Below, piece by piece: positions 52,213 through 62,189 of a DNA stretch of 64,000 nucleotides. Below the pieces are notes generated by a model. That model was not told the DNA's origin. It ran no database searches and saw nothing but the letters and a program-made list of their open reading frames with translations. Source of the DNA: Erythrocercus mccallii (Eukaryota > Chordata > Aves > Passeriformes > Dicruridae); the NCBI GenBank assembly GCA_013397435.1, contig VZRG01001665.1, positions 1 through 64,000 on the forward strand. Reading direction: 5' to 3'. The position numbers and the translations under genes are program-made. Each line of letters opens with the position of its first letter. The stretch's first letter is position 1.

Positions 52213-55200
52213 GGTACCGGGGAGGGGGCGGGAAAGGGGCGGCTCCCGGCGCCCCCTCACAGGGCAGGGCAGGGCAGGGGAACGCGGGGAGGCGGCTCTG
52301 GGGTGTCCCTTTCCTTCCCCGTGCGGGGTCCCGGCGGTACAAACCCACCCGAGGGGTTCTGGGGACAAACCCTCCTGAGGAGCTCCCGGCGGGTCAAACC
52401 CTCCCGGGGGTCCCGGCGAGGTGCGGGAGCAGCTCCCGGAGCGCGGAGGGAGCAGCGGCCCCGGGAGAGAGGGGCAATGCTCCAATGGGCCTTTCTCAAT
52501 TTCTAATTTTTTTGGGGGGGAGAACAAAATCTGGGTGCGTGCGGGAGTCTTCCCTGAAATCCCATTTAATAACTCGGTGATTTGAAAGTTTGCTCGGCGC
52601 AGTGCCAGGGGCGATCTCCAGCTCCGGCTTTTTAAACACGGAGCTGGCGGTTCTTGAAGAACCCGGCCCCAAGACAGCGACTGCAGTGCAAATGAGGCGT
52701 CTTTTTTTAGTCCTTCCTGTAAAAACATCGCTCAAGAAACACTGCTCACACAAGTCAATGCCATCTCCACTTCATCGGTTTTATTCGTGTGCAAAAAAAA
52801 AAAAAAAAATACAGAACGAGAATTTTGGTTCTTTTGAAGTATGATGTCATCTTTGGCCAACAACAACAAAAAAATAGTAGTAGGAGGAGGAGCAGCACTT
52901 GTAAATATTAGTAAGTTCTCATATTCATGTGTTGAAGTGGTTCTACTCTTTAATGTTACCTTCTTTTTAAAGGCTAAAGAATTCGAGGTTTTTGCAAATG
53001 CATCCGGAACTTCTTGCTGTGCAAAAGCAATTTTGCTTTGTTTTTGCATCCCCAGTGAACCTAGCTGTGAAAAAAAAAATTTCAAAGAGAAATGTGTAAG
53101 AGTTTGAACAATAGGAAGAGGATTATAACAAAATTCTCAGTGTTTCAATATTACTCCATAATGACAAGTATTGTGTCAAATTCAGCTTCCAGGCATTCTC
53201 CAAAATCATTACTCTGATGTCACACCAGTCCAGAGAAGTTGATTTAACCCTATTTGATCTGAGTAAAGATTCACAGAGAAGTGAAAAACTGCCCAGAAGA
53301 CAACCAAAAGATGTCAAAGGAAAGATAAATCAGACCTCATGTGGCTGCATTTCATTTTCCCCTCTTTTAAATGCTTCCTAGAAAATAGCCTAACCTGGTT
53401 CTGCTCCCTTCCCCAGACAGGATAATCTCATTAATCTCATAATGGCCCTCAGTTTTGAGCATGCACTGGCTTTTGACTGGACGTGTCTGAACCAGTGCTC
53501 ACCCATTAATGGGTGCATGGAAATGTACTCCCTGCTTCCTTCCCATCAGTGTTTGCTCCTTTTCTGGCCCACTGCTGTTGCTATTTTGGTGAAATTATGC
53601 AGCACTTCCAAGATCTCTCCTGTACAAGCCAGTGCTGGTCTCCTGTCCAGCAGCTCTTGCTGTTCTGATTCGCACTTTTAGCTGCTCCTAAGGCAGCCCA
53701 GGGCACTGCAGGCTGGGAAATCTGCACATGGAGGGAAGGGAATCATTTTAATATGGGACACAGGAGGTTGTGCTGTGGAGATGGGATGTGAACCACAGAA
53801 CAAACTCAGGCAGGGTCTCAGAGAATCTTGCCTTCATGCAGTCACTCAGTACAACCTGTTGGATTTTTATTTTCCTGAACTATTTATCTCTTTCTTTAAC
53901 TGTTCCTGTTTCTATCCCGCTCTAGGAGGCACAAATTAGAAAGAACTCCAGGAGCAAACCCCACCATGCAACCCGACTGCTCCCATCTCCACAGCACCCA
54001 GGGGAGCGGCGATGACTCCTCCTCCTCCTCGCCCCTGCTGTCGGGACAGGGCTCCTGCCACCCCAGCCCCGGGGACGTGCGCATCCAGCTGAGCTCCGCC
54101 GCGGGCGATTCCAGGGAAAACGCGACCTCCCGGGCCTCCAGGCCGGGCTCCCAGAGCCGCTCCCACGGGCACGCCCATGGGGAGGCAGGAGGGCTGGAGG
54201 ATGCAGCTGCGGACGCGGAGGAGCAGGGAGGCAGCTCCCTGTCGGAGCTGCGGTACCTCCTGCAGTGGCTGCACAAGAGCCTGCCCTACCTCCTGATCCT
54301 GTGTGTCAAACTCCTCATGCAGCACATAACCGGTAGAGTAGAACAAAATCGGCTTGGAGGGAACAGACCCTCCTCCCCTCCCCCTGCCAAGACATATACT
54401 AATAACCGTGCCTGAAATGTAATTCAATTTATTTTTAGCTTTATTTTTATTTGCTTTATTCATCAGAAAGAGAGATTTACTAAACTACATTTCAGTGGCT
54501 TCTGTTTCCTTTGCTGGCATATGTACAATGTGCTTAATTATCCTGGCTTGAGAGTCTCAGCTATTAATTCTAATTACAAAGACATATTAGAAGTGGCTGC
54601 TTTTTAACCCAGTTCAGTGATTTATTTTTCCTTTTTATGTTTATAACTGATCCTATTTTCCTAATAGGCATTTCTCTTGGAATTGGGCTGCTAACAACTT
54701 ACGCGTATGCAAACAAAAGCATAGTAAATCAGGTTTTTCTCAGAGTAAGTATCACCCTATGCAACAAAATTCTTCAAGTTAAGCAAGACTTAAACAAATC
54801 GATCCATTTTTGAAAGAAATGTGAATGGAGATGGTGTTTTATTTACTTAATAATATTAGGTCTTGAGTTGGAAGTAAAGTCTTAATGCTTCTGTACAGGG
54901 GAACTTGTCAGATAACAAGGTTTGCATAATTCAAGAGGGTGAGTTTTTCCCCCCTCTGACTGACTATTGAAATCACTTTTTTGTAAGTTATGGATTAACT
55001 TCTTAACTATATTTGTGGGATGAAGTAGCAGTTGACAGTTTAAATTTTCAGTTCTGTGTTCACTCCCAAAGGGAAACCTGTTGTTTCTTCAGAGGGGGGT
55101 AGGTTTTAGTTGTCTTTAGAAAAAAACATTGGTACACCTAGAAATCGGTAGGTTGAAAATACTTTATTAGGTAGGTTGAAAATGCTTTACCTTTCCACTG

Positions 55201-58200
55201 AGTTCTATTTTATGAGCTCTAAACCCCCTCAGATAAAGTCCTCTGGTGGTAACTGCTCAGGTGCAATAGACTTGGTGTTTGGGATGTATTTCAGCACTGA
55301 TTGCGATGCAAGGAGTGCAATGTGTCTTTACAATCCCCTTGCAGGAACGATGCTCCAAGTTGCAATGCACTTGGTTACTACTCTACCTAAGTGGATCATC
55401 TCTCCTCTTGTATTACACCTTCCACTCTCAGTGCCTGTATCAGAGGTAAGTAGAGAAACAGCTCTACCCCATCACAGATTACTCAGACATTAACTGGGGA
55501 CACTTTATCTGCTCTTTTTCTTTATTTGTGGCGTTGGTTTCTTTTTCACTTTAATCTCCATTCCTCCCCTCCTGCCAAAACTAACAGGTGCTGTCCTTAA
55601 AAACAGTATGTTGGAATTTCCTAGACTCCATACTTGATTTAATGGCACTGCTGTACCACAGAGAACATTCCTGGCTTTGATTCCCAGCTCTGACCCTTGG
55701 GAATACCAAACGTGGCATCCTGGGGCTCTGTGGAGTTTATGACTCCAATTGATTTTTCCCCCTTGACCATAGCTACAGCCTTGGCTGGAAATCAAAGGCT
55801 GAATGCCAAACTGAGACAGCAAACTGGAGGATGGGGGCTGTGATGAAGATACAGCAGAGAAGGTTCCAAGATGGAAAAGTTGTCAGAGATCCTCAGCGGT
55901 CCATTTACAATAAGCAGTTCATTTTCTTAGTAAATCTTCTCCCTTGCTGTAAACCAGGTTTCCTTTGTTAATTAAACCTGCTGTGATAATCTCAGGTTAC
56001 AGTTTCCTCTAAATAGGGTGCTCCAGTAACTTCTGATATTTCTTTTTGTAGCTTGATCTTCTTAAGCCCCACCATGGATTTTATGAACTTTTGGGAGGTG
56101 CTTTGGATCGTGGGAGTCACAGACTTTATTCTGAAATTCCTCTTCATGGGCTTGAAGTGCTTGATTCTCCTGGTGCCTTCTTTCATCATGTCCTTTAAAT
56201 CCAAGGTAAGGAAACAAGCTGTAGTTTTGATTCCTTGTGAAGATTCTCTTATGGTAAAAGTAACTAATTATCAAATCCTACCCAGAGAAAAATCTTTAAT
56301 TAAATGTCTGTATATAATCCACCACTACACCGTGTGCAAAAAAACCCTGTGGCTTTCATGTTCTTCTCTGCTTGGTGCTAAAAAAGGTTTTCAGTCTGAT
56401 CTGAAACAATTGCTTGTATTATATCATTGGATAAATGGATTTATTTCTGTCTCCAAGTTGGGGGTTGAAGCAAACCTTTCATTTTCTGCTCTGTAGGAAT
56501 GTGTACACGGGCAGTTGGCCTGGAGCAGCTGGAGCACAGCAAATTTTGCACATGCTCAACAAGAACCGTCAAGATTTTAAGATCTGCACATACAAACAGC
56601 TGTTTCTTCCTGTCTCTTCAAAAATAATCCTGAATTTTCTTTGTTGTTAATAAACTTAAGGAACATTTGTGTCAGATCAAGGAATTTGATTCATAGCTTA
56701 ATTTCTCAAGTCAGTGAGGTTTAATAATTTTCTCAGAAGCTTACACTCACTGGTGCTGTATTTATTTTTATCTGTTTCCCAAGGTGAGGCAGGCAAAACC
56801 AATTACATTTTATCTTAAAATTGCAATTACTAGTGCTGGTTCAGAAAAAATAAATTAGCAAGTACAGTTTGATGTGGTAGCATTTGAACAGGATGTTTTG
56901 GGACGTTTTTCTCCCTTATAATGTACCAGAACAAGTTCTTCTGAGGTACAACTGACTTCTCTAAATACTGATTTATAATCAAGATCTCTATTTTTTTTTT
57001 CTACAGCTAGTGATGTAACATGCAAAAATAGTTATTGAAAATTCCATTACACCAACTATGGCTACATTAAAGAAGGAATCTGGTCAATCGTGGCAAATTG
57101 TAGCATCATCCAGTGTAATTATAGAAAGAGTTACAAATACAGTTTTAAGAAAAACTTCTTTTATTTCCTTAAAAGCTAAGCTAAATATTTATGATTCTAC
57201 ATGATTATACATGTACACACAGAGTGCTCTGTGCAGGACACTTGTTTGGTTATTCACTCATTCTTTGGGTATTACTGAACACTGGTTACCTGTTCAGTCC
57301 AGCTCCTGGCTCCCCAGTTTCTATATCACCCCATTCTTCAAGAAGTTTATTATCAGAAGATAATGAACAAGTTTCTTAGACACAAAACTGTTTACAGGAA
57401 AAGAGTTTGTAATTTATTATTATTAACAATTAATAAGTAGTAGTAGTATTGTTTTTTACTAAAAGAATAGGGCTTATTCTCACTTTTTAACCCTGAGTGC
57501 AGGACACAGCTCTGTCTCATGACAAGCTGATCTCTGTGACCAAATCTGTGTTATTCTCCTTTTTCATGTCACTTTTTTAATGCTTATGAGATTAAGTCTG
57601 ACAGCCTTGTTAAGTGGGTAGGCATCTGCCAAGCCATCCCAATTCAGCCTATAATTTGATTTTCTGCAGTCCAGCAATCAATTCTGCTACTGTTACTTGG
57701 ACAGTTGTGATGAGACTCATCCTCTGATCTTTTTTTTTTCCCGTGCTCCACATTTAATTGTTCCATTACAAGAAGAAGCCACTCCAAAGAGTAACAATGC
57801 ATTTTTTTTCTGTGTAATTTGCAAATCCTTGGAGTTTTAAATCTTGAGCTATTCCTTTGCATGTCTTGCTTAGGGCTACTGGTACATGCTGTTAGAAGAA
57901 CTCTGCCAGTATTACCGTATGTTTGTCCCCATACCAGTTTGGTTCCGTTACCTCATCGCCTATGGGGAGCTGGACACCGCACTGGGATGGACCCTTGGCA
58001 TTCTGCTGGGCCTTCTCTACCTCATCCTCAAGGTATGCAAGCTTCAGACTCTTCTCAAACTTTCCATCAAATTCTCAAGTGATTGTTCTGCATGAATCAT
58101 CAATGGAGGGTGAGACAGACACAACACGTTCCTGAAAGTTCCTCTCTGAACTCACTGCCAAGTTGCTTCAGTTTTACTGAAAGAGCCTTCCAGGAAAACT

Positions 58201-59714
58201 GGCTCAAGACTCAAAATCATCTTTATCTAGCAATGGATTGGGATTGCAAAGCAAAGAACACAGCTACCATATGTCCCCTCACATCAGACACAGAATGTGC
58301 AAAAATAAAGACAAAATTAACAGCTAAAAGAGTCACCATTTTCCAGGAAACAAAATTTTCTCTGCTAGAGTATCCTGTGTGATGCTAAACAAGTTAAACA
58401 TCTTCCTCCTGGCACTCTGCTTCTCCAAAGAGCTCATCTGCCCCAAATGTAACCAGTTTGGCTTTAAACATGACCAGCACTTCATAATGCTCTGGTACCT
58501 TAATTCCAGGACTAAAGACCATTGCAAGCATGATAATAATGCTGATATATTTGCAGTCCAGTGCTTCATTTCAGAACCTCAACACTCTTAAAAACCAGAC
58601 CTCCGCTAGGAAAAACTTCAGCCTAAATTCTTCATTTGGTTACATTTCAAAGATTTAAAATAGGGTCAGTCTGAACTATTGCTGTGCTTATGTAACTTCC
58701 AACATTCAACCAGCAGTGAGACTTCCAGTGTTGGAATCAAAAGCTTGGGAGCTTTTGAGTGAAAAATAAAATACTAAGCATAACTCAAGTTTTCTTTCCC
58801 ATTTCAGCTTTTGAGCTTTTTTGGACAATGGAGAAAATTCAGGCAGGTCTTACGGATATTTTTTACACGTCCAGTGAGTACTGCATTCTCTTATGACAAA
58901 CCCATAACCCCAATTTACATGAAAATCCTTCTAGAAATTCCTCATTCCTATTCCTTTGTATTGTTTTAGCAATAAACAAATGCATTTTTAAATTAACCCC
59001 TGTATATTCATTCTCCCATTTCACAGTCTGAGTTCCTTGACTGAATGATCGTATTGTCACCTGAACAACAAAATTACCCATAAAAAAATCTGCACATCCC
59101 TTCAGATAAAAGGATGTGAAATAATCCTTTTTGTCCTGCTTTTTACTTAAGAAATCAGTAATGTTTCTTTACATTAGGGATTTAAGTTTCCCTGACATAG
59201 AAGCCCTTAGTCCAAATTCCTTTCTGTCCTGGTATTTGGGTTTGGCTTTTTCATCCCTTTCACAATTAATATTTGCTGCAAATCCTTTGTTTTACAGCAC
59301 TATGGGGTGCCAGCCAGCAAGAGACAGTGCTCTGAATCTGATGATATTTGTTCCATTTGCCAAGCTGAATTTCAGAAGCCTATTCTGCTGATCTGTCAGG
59401 TAATACACATAATCCCAATTATTTTATTTTTAATTAAAGAATATTTTAAACTGCTGTTACACAAGACAACATAAGATTGGATGATTGTATGTTTGATGAT
59501 TGTTTTTAGAAATCAGACTGTAGAAATAATAGAAATGGAAGAGCTTAGAAGCTCTAAGTTGTCCTTCTTTTCATTCCAGCACACATTTTGTGAAGAATGC
59601 ATCTCTTTATGGTTTAATAGAGAGAAAACCTGTCCACTCTGCAGAACTGTTATTTCAGACCATGTTAACAAATGGAAGGATGGAGCCACATCTATGCATC
59701 TCCAGATTTTCTAA
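52209..59714 (+). CDS. RNFT1: RNFT1, RING finger transmembrane E3 ubiquitin ligase (complete)
   Basis: RNFT1 is a multipass ER-membrane RING E3 ligase linked to ER-associated degradation. The coding exons are 52209-52213 (if the first ATG is used), 53926-54332, 54668-54744, 55345-55445, 56052-56205, 57874-58032, 58808-58873, 59298-59399 and 59580-59714. All introns are GT-AG and all phases agree. From the internal, better-context ATG at 53966 (CCACCATGC) the protein has 386 residues; the ATG at 52209 would add 15 (MRRHKLERTPGANPT). Features numbered from 53966: a low-complexity Ser/Gly/His-rich cytosolic N-terminus (1-90), hydrophobic segments around 105-140, 158-178, 192-233 and 264-286, and a C3HC4 RING at 326-363 (C326, C329, C341, H343, C346, C349, C360, C363), then a conserved tail ending in ATSMHLQIF. 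The human protein has about 435 residues with a different N-terminus. The paralogue RNFT2 is less likely because the GISLGIGLLTTYAYANKSIV and GYWYMLLEELCQYYR blocks match RNFT1. Confidence 0.96.
52214..53925 (+). other. RNFT1 intron 1
   Basis: The 1,712-base intron begins GTACCG (a weaker donor) and ends CTCTAG. Its start is still CpG-rich, and it contains A-runs at 52792-52809 and 53070-53079. Nothing else is recognised. Confidence 0.85.
53926..54332 (+). CDS. RNFT1: RNFT1 exon 2 (probable start; residues 1-122)
   Basis: The acceptor is CCCGCTCTAG and the donor is ATAACCG before GTAGAGTAG. The ATG at 53966 starts MQPDCSHLHSTQGSGDDSSS, matching the human MQAN-type internal start. The Ser-, Gly- and His-rich N-terminus (SHGHAHGE) leads into the SELRYLLQWLHKSLPYLLIL membrane entry. 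The exon is distinctly GC-rich compared with later exons. Confidence 0.95.
54668..54744 (+). CDS. RNFT1: RNFT1 exon 3 (residues 123-148)
   Basis: The acceptor is TTCCTAATAG and the donor is CTCAGA before GTAAGTATC. The 77 bases encode GISLGIGLLTTYAYANKSIV followed by NQVFLR, the first membrane segment and its loop. Confidence 0.96.
55345..55445 (+). CDS. RNFT1: RNFT1 exon 4 (residues 149-182)
   Basis: The acceptor is CCCCTTGCAG and the donor is TATCAGAG before GTAAGTAG. The 101 bases encode ERCSKLQCTWLLLYLSGSSL followed by LLYYTFHSQCLYQ, and two bases of a serine codon remain. Confidence 0.96.
56052..56205 (+). CDS. RNFT1: RNFT1 exon 5 (residues 182-233)
   Basis: The acceptor is TTTTTGTAG and the donor is TCCAAG before GTAAGG. 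The 154 bases encode SLIFLSPTMDFMNFWEVLWI and then VGVTDFILKFLFMGLKCLIL and LVPSFIMSFKSK, two hydrophobic segments. Confidence 0.96.
56206..57873 (+). other. RNFT1 intron 5
   Basis: The longest downstream intron (1,668 bases) is AT-rich with T-runs near 56991-57000. The remaining RNFT1 introns (54333-54667, 54745-55344, 55446-56051, 58033-58807, 58874-59297, 59400-59579) are short and equally featureless. Confidence 0.85.
57874..58032 (+). CDS. RNFT1: RNFT1 exon 6 (residues 234-286)
   Basis: The acceptor is TCTTGCTTAG and the donor is CTCAAG before GTATGC. The 159 bases encode GYWYMLLEELCQYYRMFVPI, then PVWFRYLIAYGELDTALGWT and a last hydrophobic segment LGILLGLLYLILK. Confidence 0.96.
58808..58873 (+). 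CDS. RNFT1: RNFT1 exon 7 (residues 287-308)
   Basis: The acceptor is CCCATTTCAG and the donor is CGTCCA before GTGAGTACTG. The 66 bases encode LLSFFGQWRKFRQVLRIFFT followed by RP, a basic amphipathic linker between the membrane domain and the RING. Confidence 0.95.
59298..59399 (+). CDS. RNFT1: RNFT1 exon 8 (residues 309-342, first half of RING)
   Basis: The acceptor is TTGTTTTACAG and the donor is ATCTGTCAG before GTAATAC. The 102 bases encode HYGVPASKRQCSESDDICSI followed by CQAEFQKPILLICQ. They contain RING ligands C326, C329 and C341. Confidence 0.96.
59580..59714 (+). CDS. RNFT1: RNFT1 exon 9 (residues 343-386, second half of RING, stop)
   Basis: The acceptor is TCATTCCAG. The exon encodes HTFCEECISLWFNREKTCPL, then CRTVISDHVNKWKDGATSMH and LQIF, and ends at TAA 59712-59714. 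It supplies RING ligands H343, C346, C349, C360 and C363, so skipping this exon or exon 8 would destroy the ligase domain. Confidence 0.96.
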   Translation, partial: HTFCEECISLWFNREKTCPLCRTVISDHVNKWKDGATSMHLQIF

Positions 59715-60550
59715 AGCTTGTCAAACAACTTGGGTTCCAGTTTGTTTGTTCACACTAAGCTTTTTCAGTTTGCTGCAGATTAAATTGTAGGTGGCACAAG
59801 GAAGGAGTTTCCAAATTCCAGATACCACATATTCAAAACAGTGCAGACAACGGCAACTTGACCTTTCTTAAGTAGAGAAAACTGAAGTTTTCAGAATGAA
59901 TGCAGAAAAGCCAGCATTGCTTCTCTTGTGATTCTCATAGGAAACAGTCAAATCCTTGAAATGTGCTGCATTACTTCTTAGTTCAACATTTTATTTTAAA
60001 AGTTTAACAGGGTTCCAGACTGCACGAAACTGTATTTATCCTTCTAACAAGACTCAAGCCAAAAGGTCAACCTACTGATGTTATTAAGATTATGAGCAAA
60101 TTTTATACTCTAGACTGCAGTGAGAATTAGAGCTGCTTGTCACTCTTGGCATTAAAGATCTTTAATGCTTGCCCAGTAAATGAGAGAAATGAGCTTATTA
60201 ATGTACCTGGAACAGCAACTGTTTCTCACTGCACCTGTAGATAAGCACCAGAATAAGATATTTCCCCTTTAGGTTCTTCTAGGCTTCTAATGGATCCATG
60301 GCTTAATCTTTTGGCTTTAAACCAACCACTGATGTTAGTTTTTCACTTAGCATTTTATAAAGCTGGTATTTTTAAAAGAAATCTTTAATACTATATTTTT
60401 GTCATAACAGGAACCAGATTTTCTTACAGGGGAGAATCTATTTTATACTCTATTTGCAATTTGTAGCTTGCATAAAAATCAGAGAGAATAAATGCATTTG
60501 AATCTATTTGCTTGGTACATGTTAAATAAAAGAAGATTTCTTATTGTTTT
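59715..60550 (+). other. RNFT1 3' UTR
   Basis: AT-rich sequence follows the stop codon. It extends to two canonical polyadenylation signals and probably a little beyond. The exact cleavage site is not visible. Confidence 0.7.
60487..60530 (+). terminator. Tandem polyadenylation signals of RNFT1
   Basis: AATAAA at 60487-60492 and a second AATAAA at 60525-60530, 38 bases apart, are followed by T-rich sequence (ttcttattgttttggt). Either could define the RNFT1 3' end about 0.8 kb after the stop codon. Confidence 0.65.
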
Positions 60551-62189
60551 GGTATTAACTCATATGTAAGTATATAACTACTGCTCACTGCCAGGTACAT
60601 TTTTCTTGTTGAAGAAAACAAAAAGCCTTTAAATGTTACAATTTATTCATGATTAGTTTTTATGTTATTTCTAGCACCAACTTCTATGTAGCCTCTCTTT
60701 TTTCATTGTGCTATTCAGGTAAGACTGAAAACATCACTCAAATGATTCTCTTCCAGCAAAGTTACATTTAGTTACCATTAACTTGAGCTTGTCTTGCCTG
60801 AAGACATTTAGAAAACTGTAAATTCAGGAAAAACAATTAAAAAGTGAAACACTTACTTGAATACCCTAAAGGTACAGCTCCAAGGGCAGAATCCAGTATT
60901 CAGAATAAAAATCTAATGAGATAGATGATTCAAGCTAAGAAATACCATTCCATGTGGCCTGTAAAGCTCACCAAGATTATTTTATGGAGCACAACAAAGT
61001 GTTAGTGCTTTAAATCAACTCCAATCCTTTGGTCTTTGTAGTAACATTGCAGTAACAACTGAATAAGTGTGGAGATAGGTCAAAAACAGGGATCAGGGAA
61101 CAATTTCTCTTCTTTCTCTTTCTGTTGATTTTTCTATGCAAACCCAGTAACTGTAACAAACATATTTTATTAAAAAACCCCCAAGAATATAAAAGAGAGT
61201 TTGGTTTGGTCAACTGGTTTAGATTTACACTTCATAAATCAAACAAGTCACTCTCATCTTAGTTACAGACATGGAAAAAACAGAGTACCTGGCATCCAGG
61301 AATGCCATCCCTGTGATCCATGAACTCCTCCTGATCCAGACCAGGGCCACTGCCCTGCTTGCCACACACAGACACCAGCAGCTCTGAGTCTGCAGGGACA
61401 CACAAGGTGACAAATGACAATCAACAGCCACTTGCTAAGAGCCCCAAAACCCAGGGGAGAGTACCAGAAGGAACCTCTCTTGGGTCTTTTAAGTTCTGAG
61501 GGAATTCCTCCTCCATTTCCCATCAGAGCTCTCAGGAAAGACAATGATTTACATTTCCTGTTATACTTAAAACCTCCCTACTTCCTAAAATAAAAACAAA
61601 TAGGTCACTTGGATTAACATATGTTTAAATTTGCATTTAGTTGCTATTCACATCCATCTTGTTTAGCTCTTGAGGATATTTAGTTACAGTAAACTGTGAG
61701 AGATGAAAACCAGGACAGGGATTACCTTTGTTCCTGCTAAGGCAGCTCAGGGGTGTTCTTACATACAGCTACAGATGGATTTAGTCTAGAAGAGAACAAC
61801 TGGAGAAGTTCATATATGGGACCTGCACACAAGGATCTGCAGGAAAAAATATTCAAGTAATTTGCCTTATTCTTGATGAATTCTCCTTTGGATAAAGGAT
61901 TTCCCTCTGAACTGGGAAAATGCAACAGCAACGAGCCTGCTGTAGAGACAGAATTTAAATAAACCAACCAAACCCCAAACATCTGCCTAAAACAAGAACA
62001 GCCTCCTCAGTGTTTGATGCACTCTTTGATGAACACTGAGAGCAGGTTGGGAGTTAATACTGAAAAGAGAACAGACCCAAAATAAACTTCAACTGTACAC
62101 TTAGAGTGGACTCAAATATGAAATGTTCTCCAGCAGTTCAGCTTTTAAACAGCATGGCAAACAAAAAAAGGGATATTCAAAAGCACAAT
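60551..62189. other. Intergenic sequence downstream of RNFT1
   Basis: AT-rich sequence without coding signals, mobile elements or RNA genes that I can support. Short open frames on the minus strand near 61225-61544 have no recognisable homology. Confidence 0.6.

Larger units (their letters stand above)
51950..52470 (+). promoter_or_regulatory. RNFT1 CpG-rich promoter and first exon
   Basis: A sharp GC/CpG-dense block lies in AT-rich surroundings. It contains an RFX X-box (52059-52072), a long CTCC/TCCTCC pyrimidine stretch (about 52085-52160, a common form of initiator region), the first exon ending at a GT donor (52214) and G-rich sequence downstream. Transcription probably begins between the X-box and 52171; the exact site is not visible. 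Long open frames in this block on both strands are low-complexity by-products. Confidence 0.75.
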
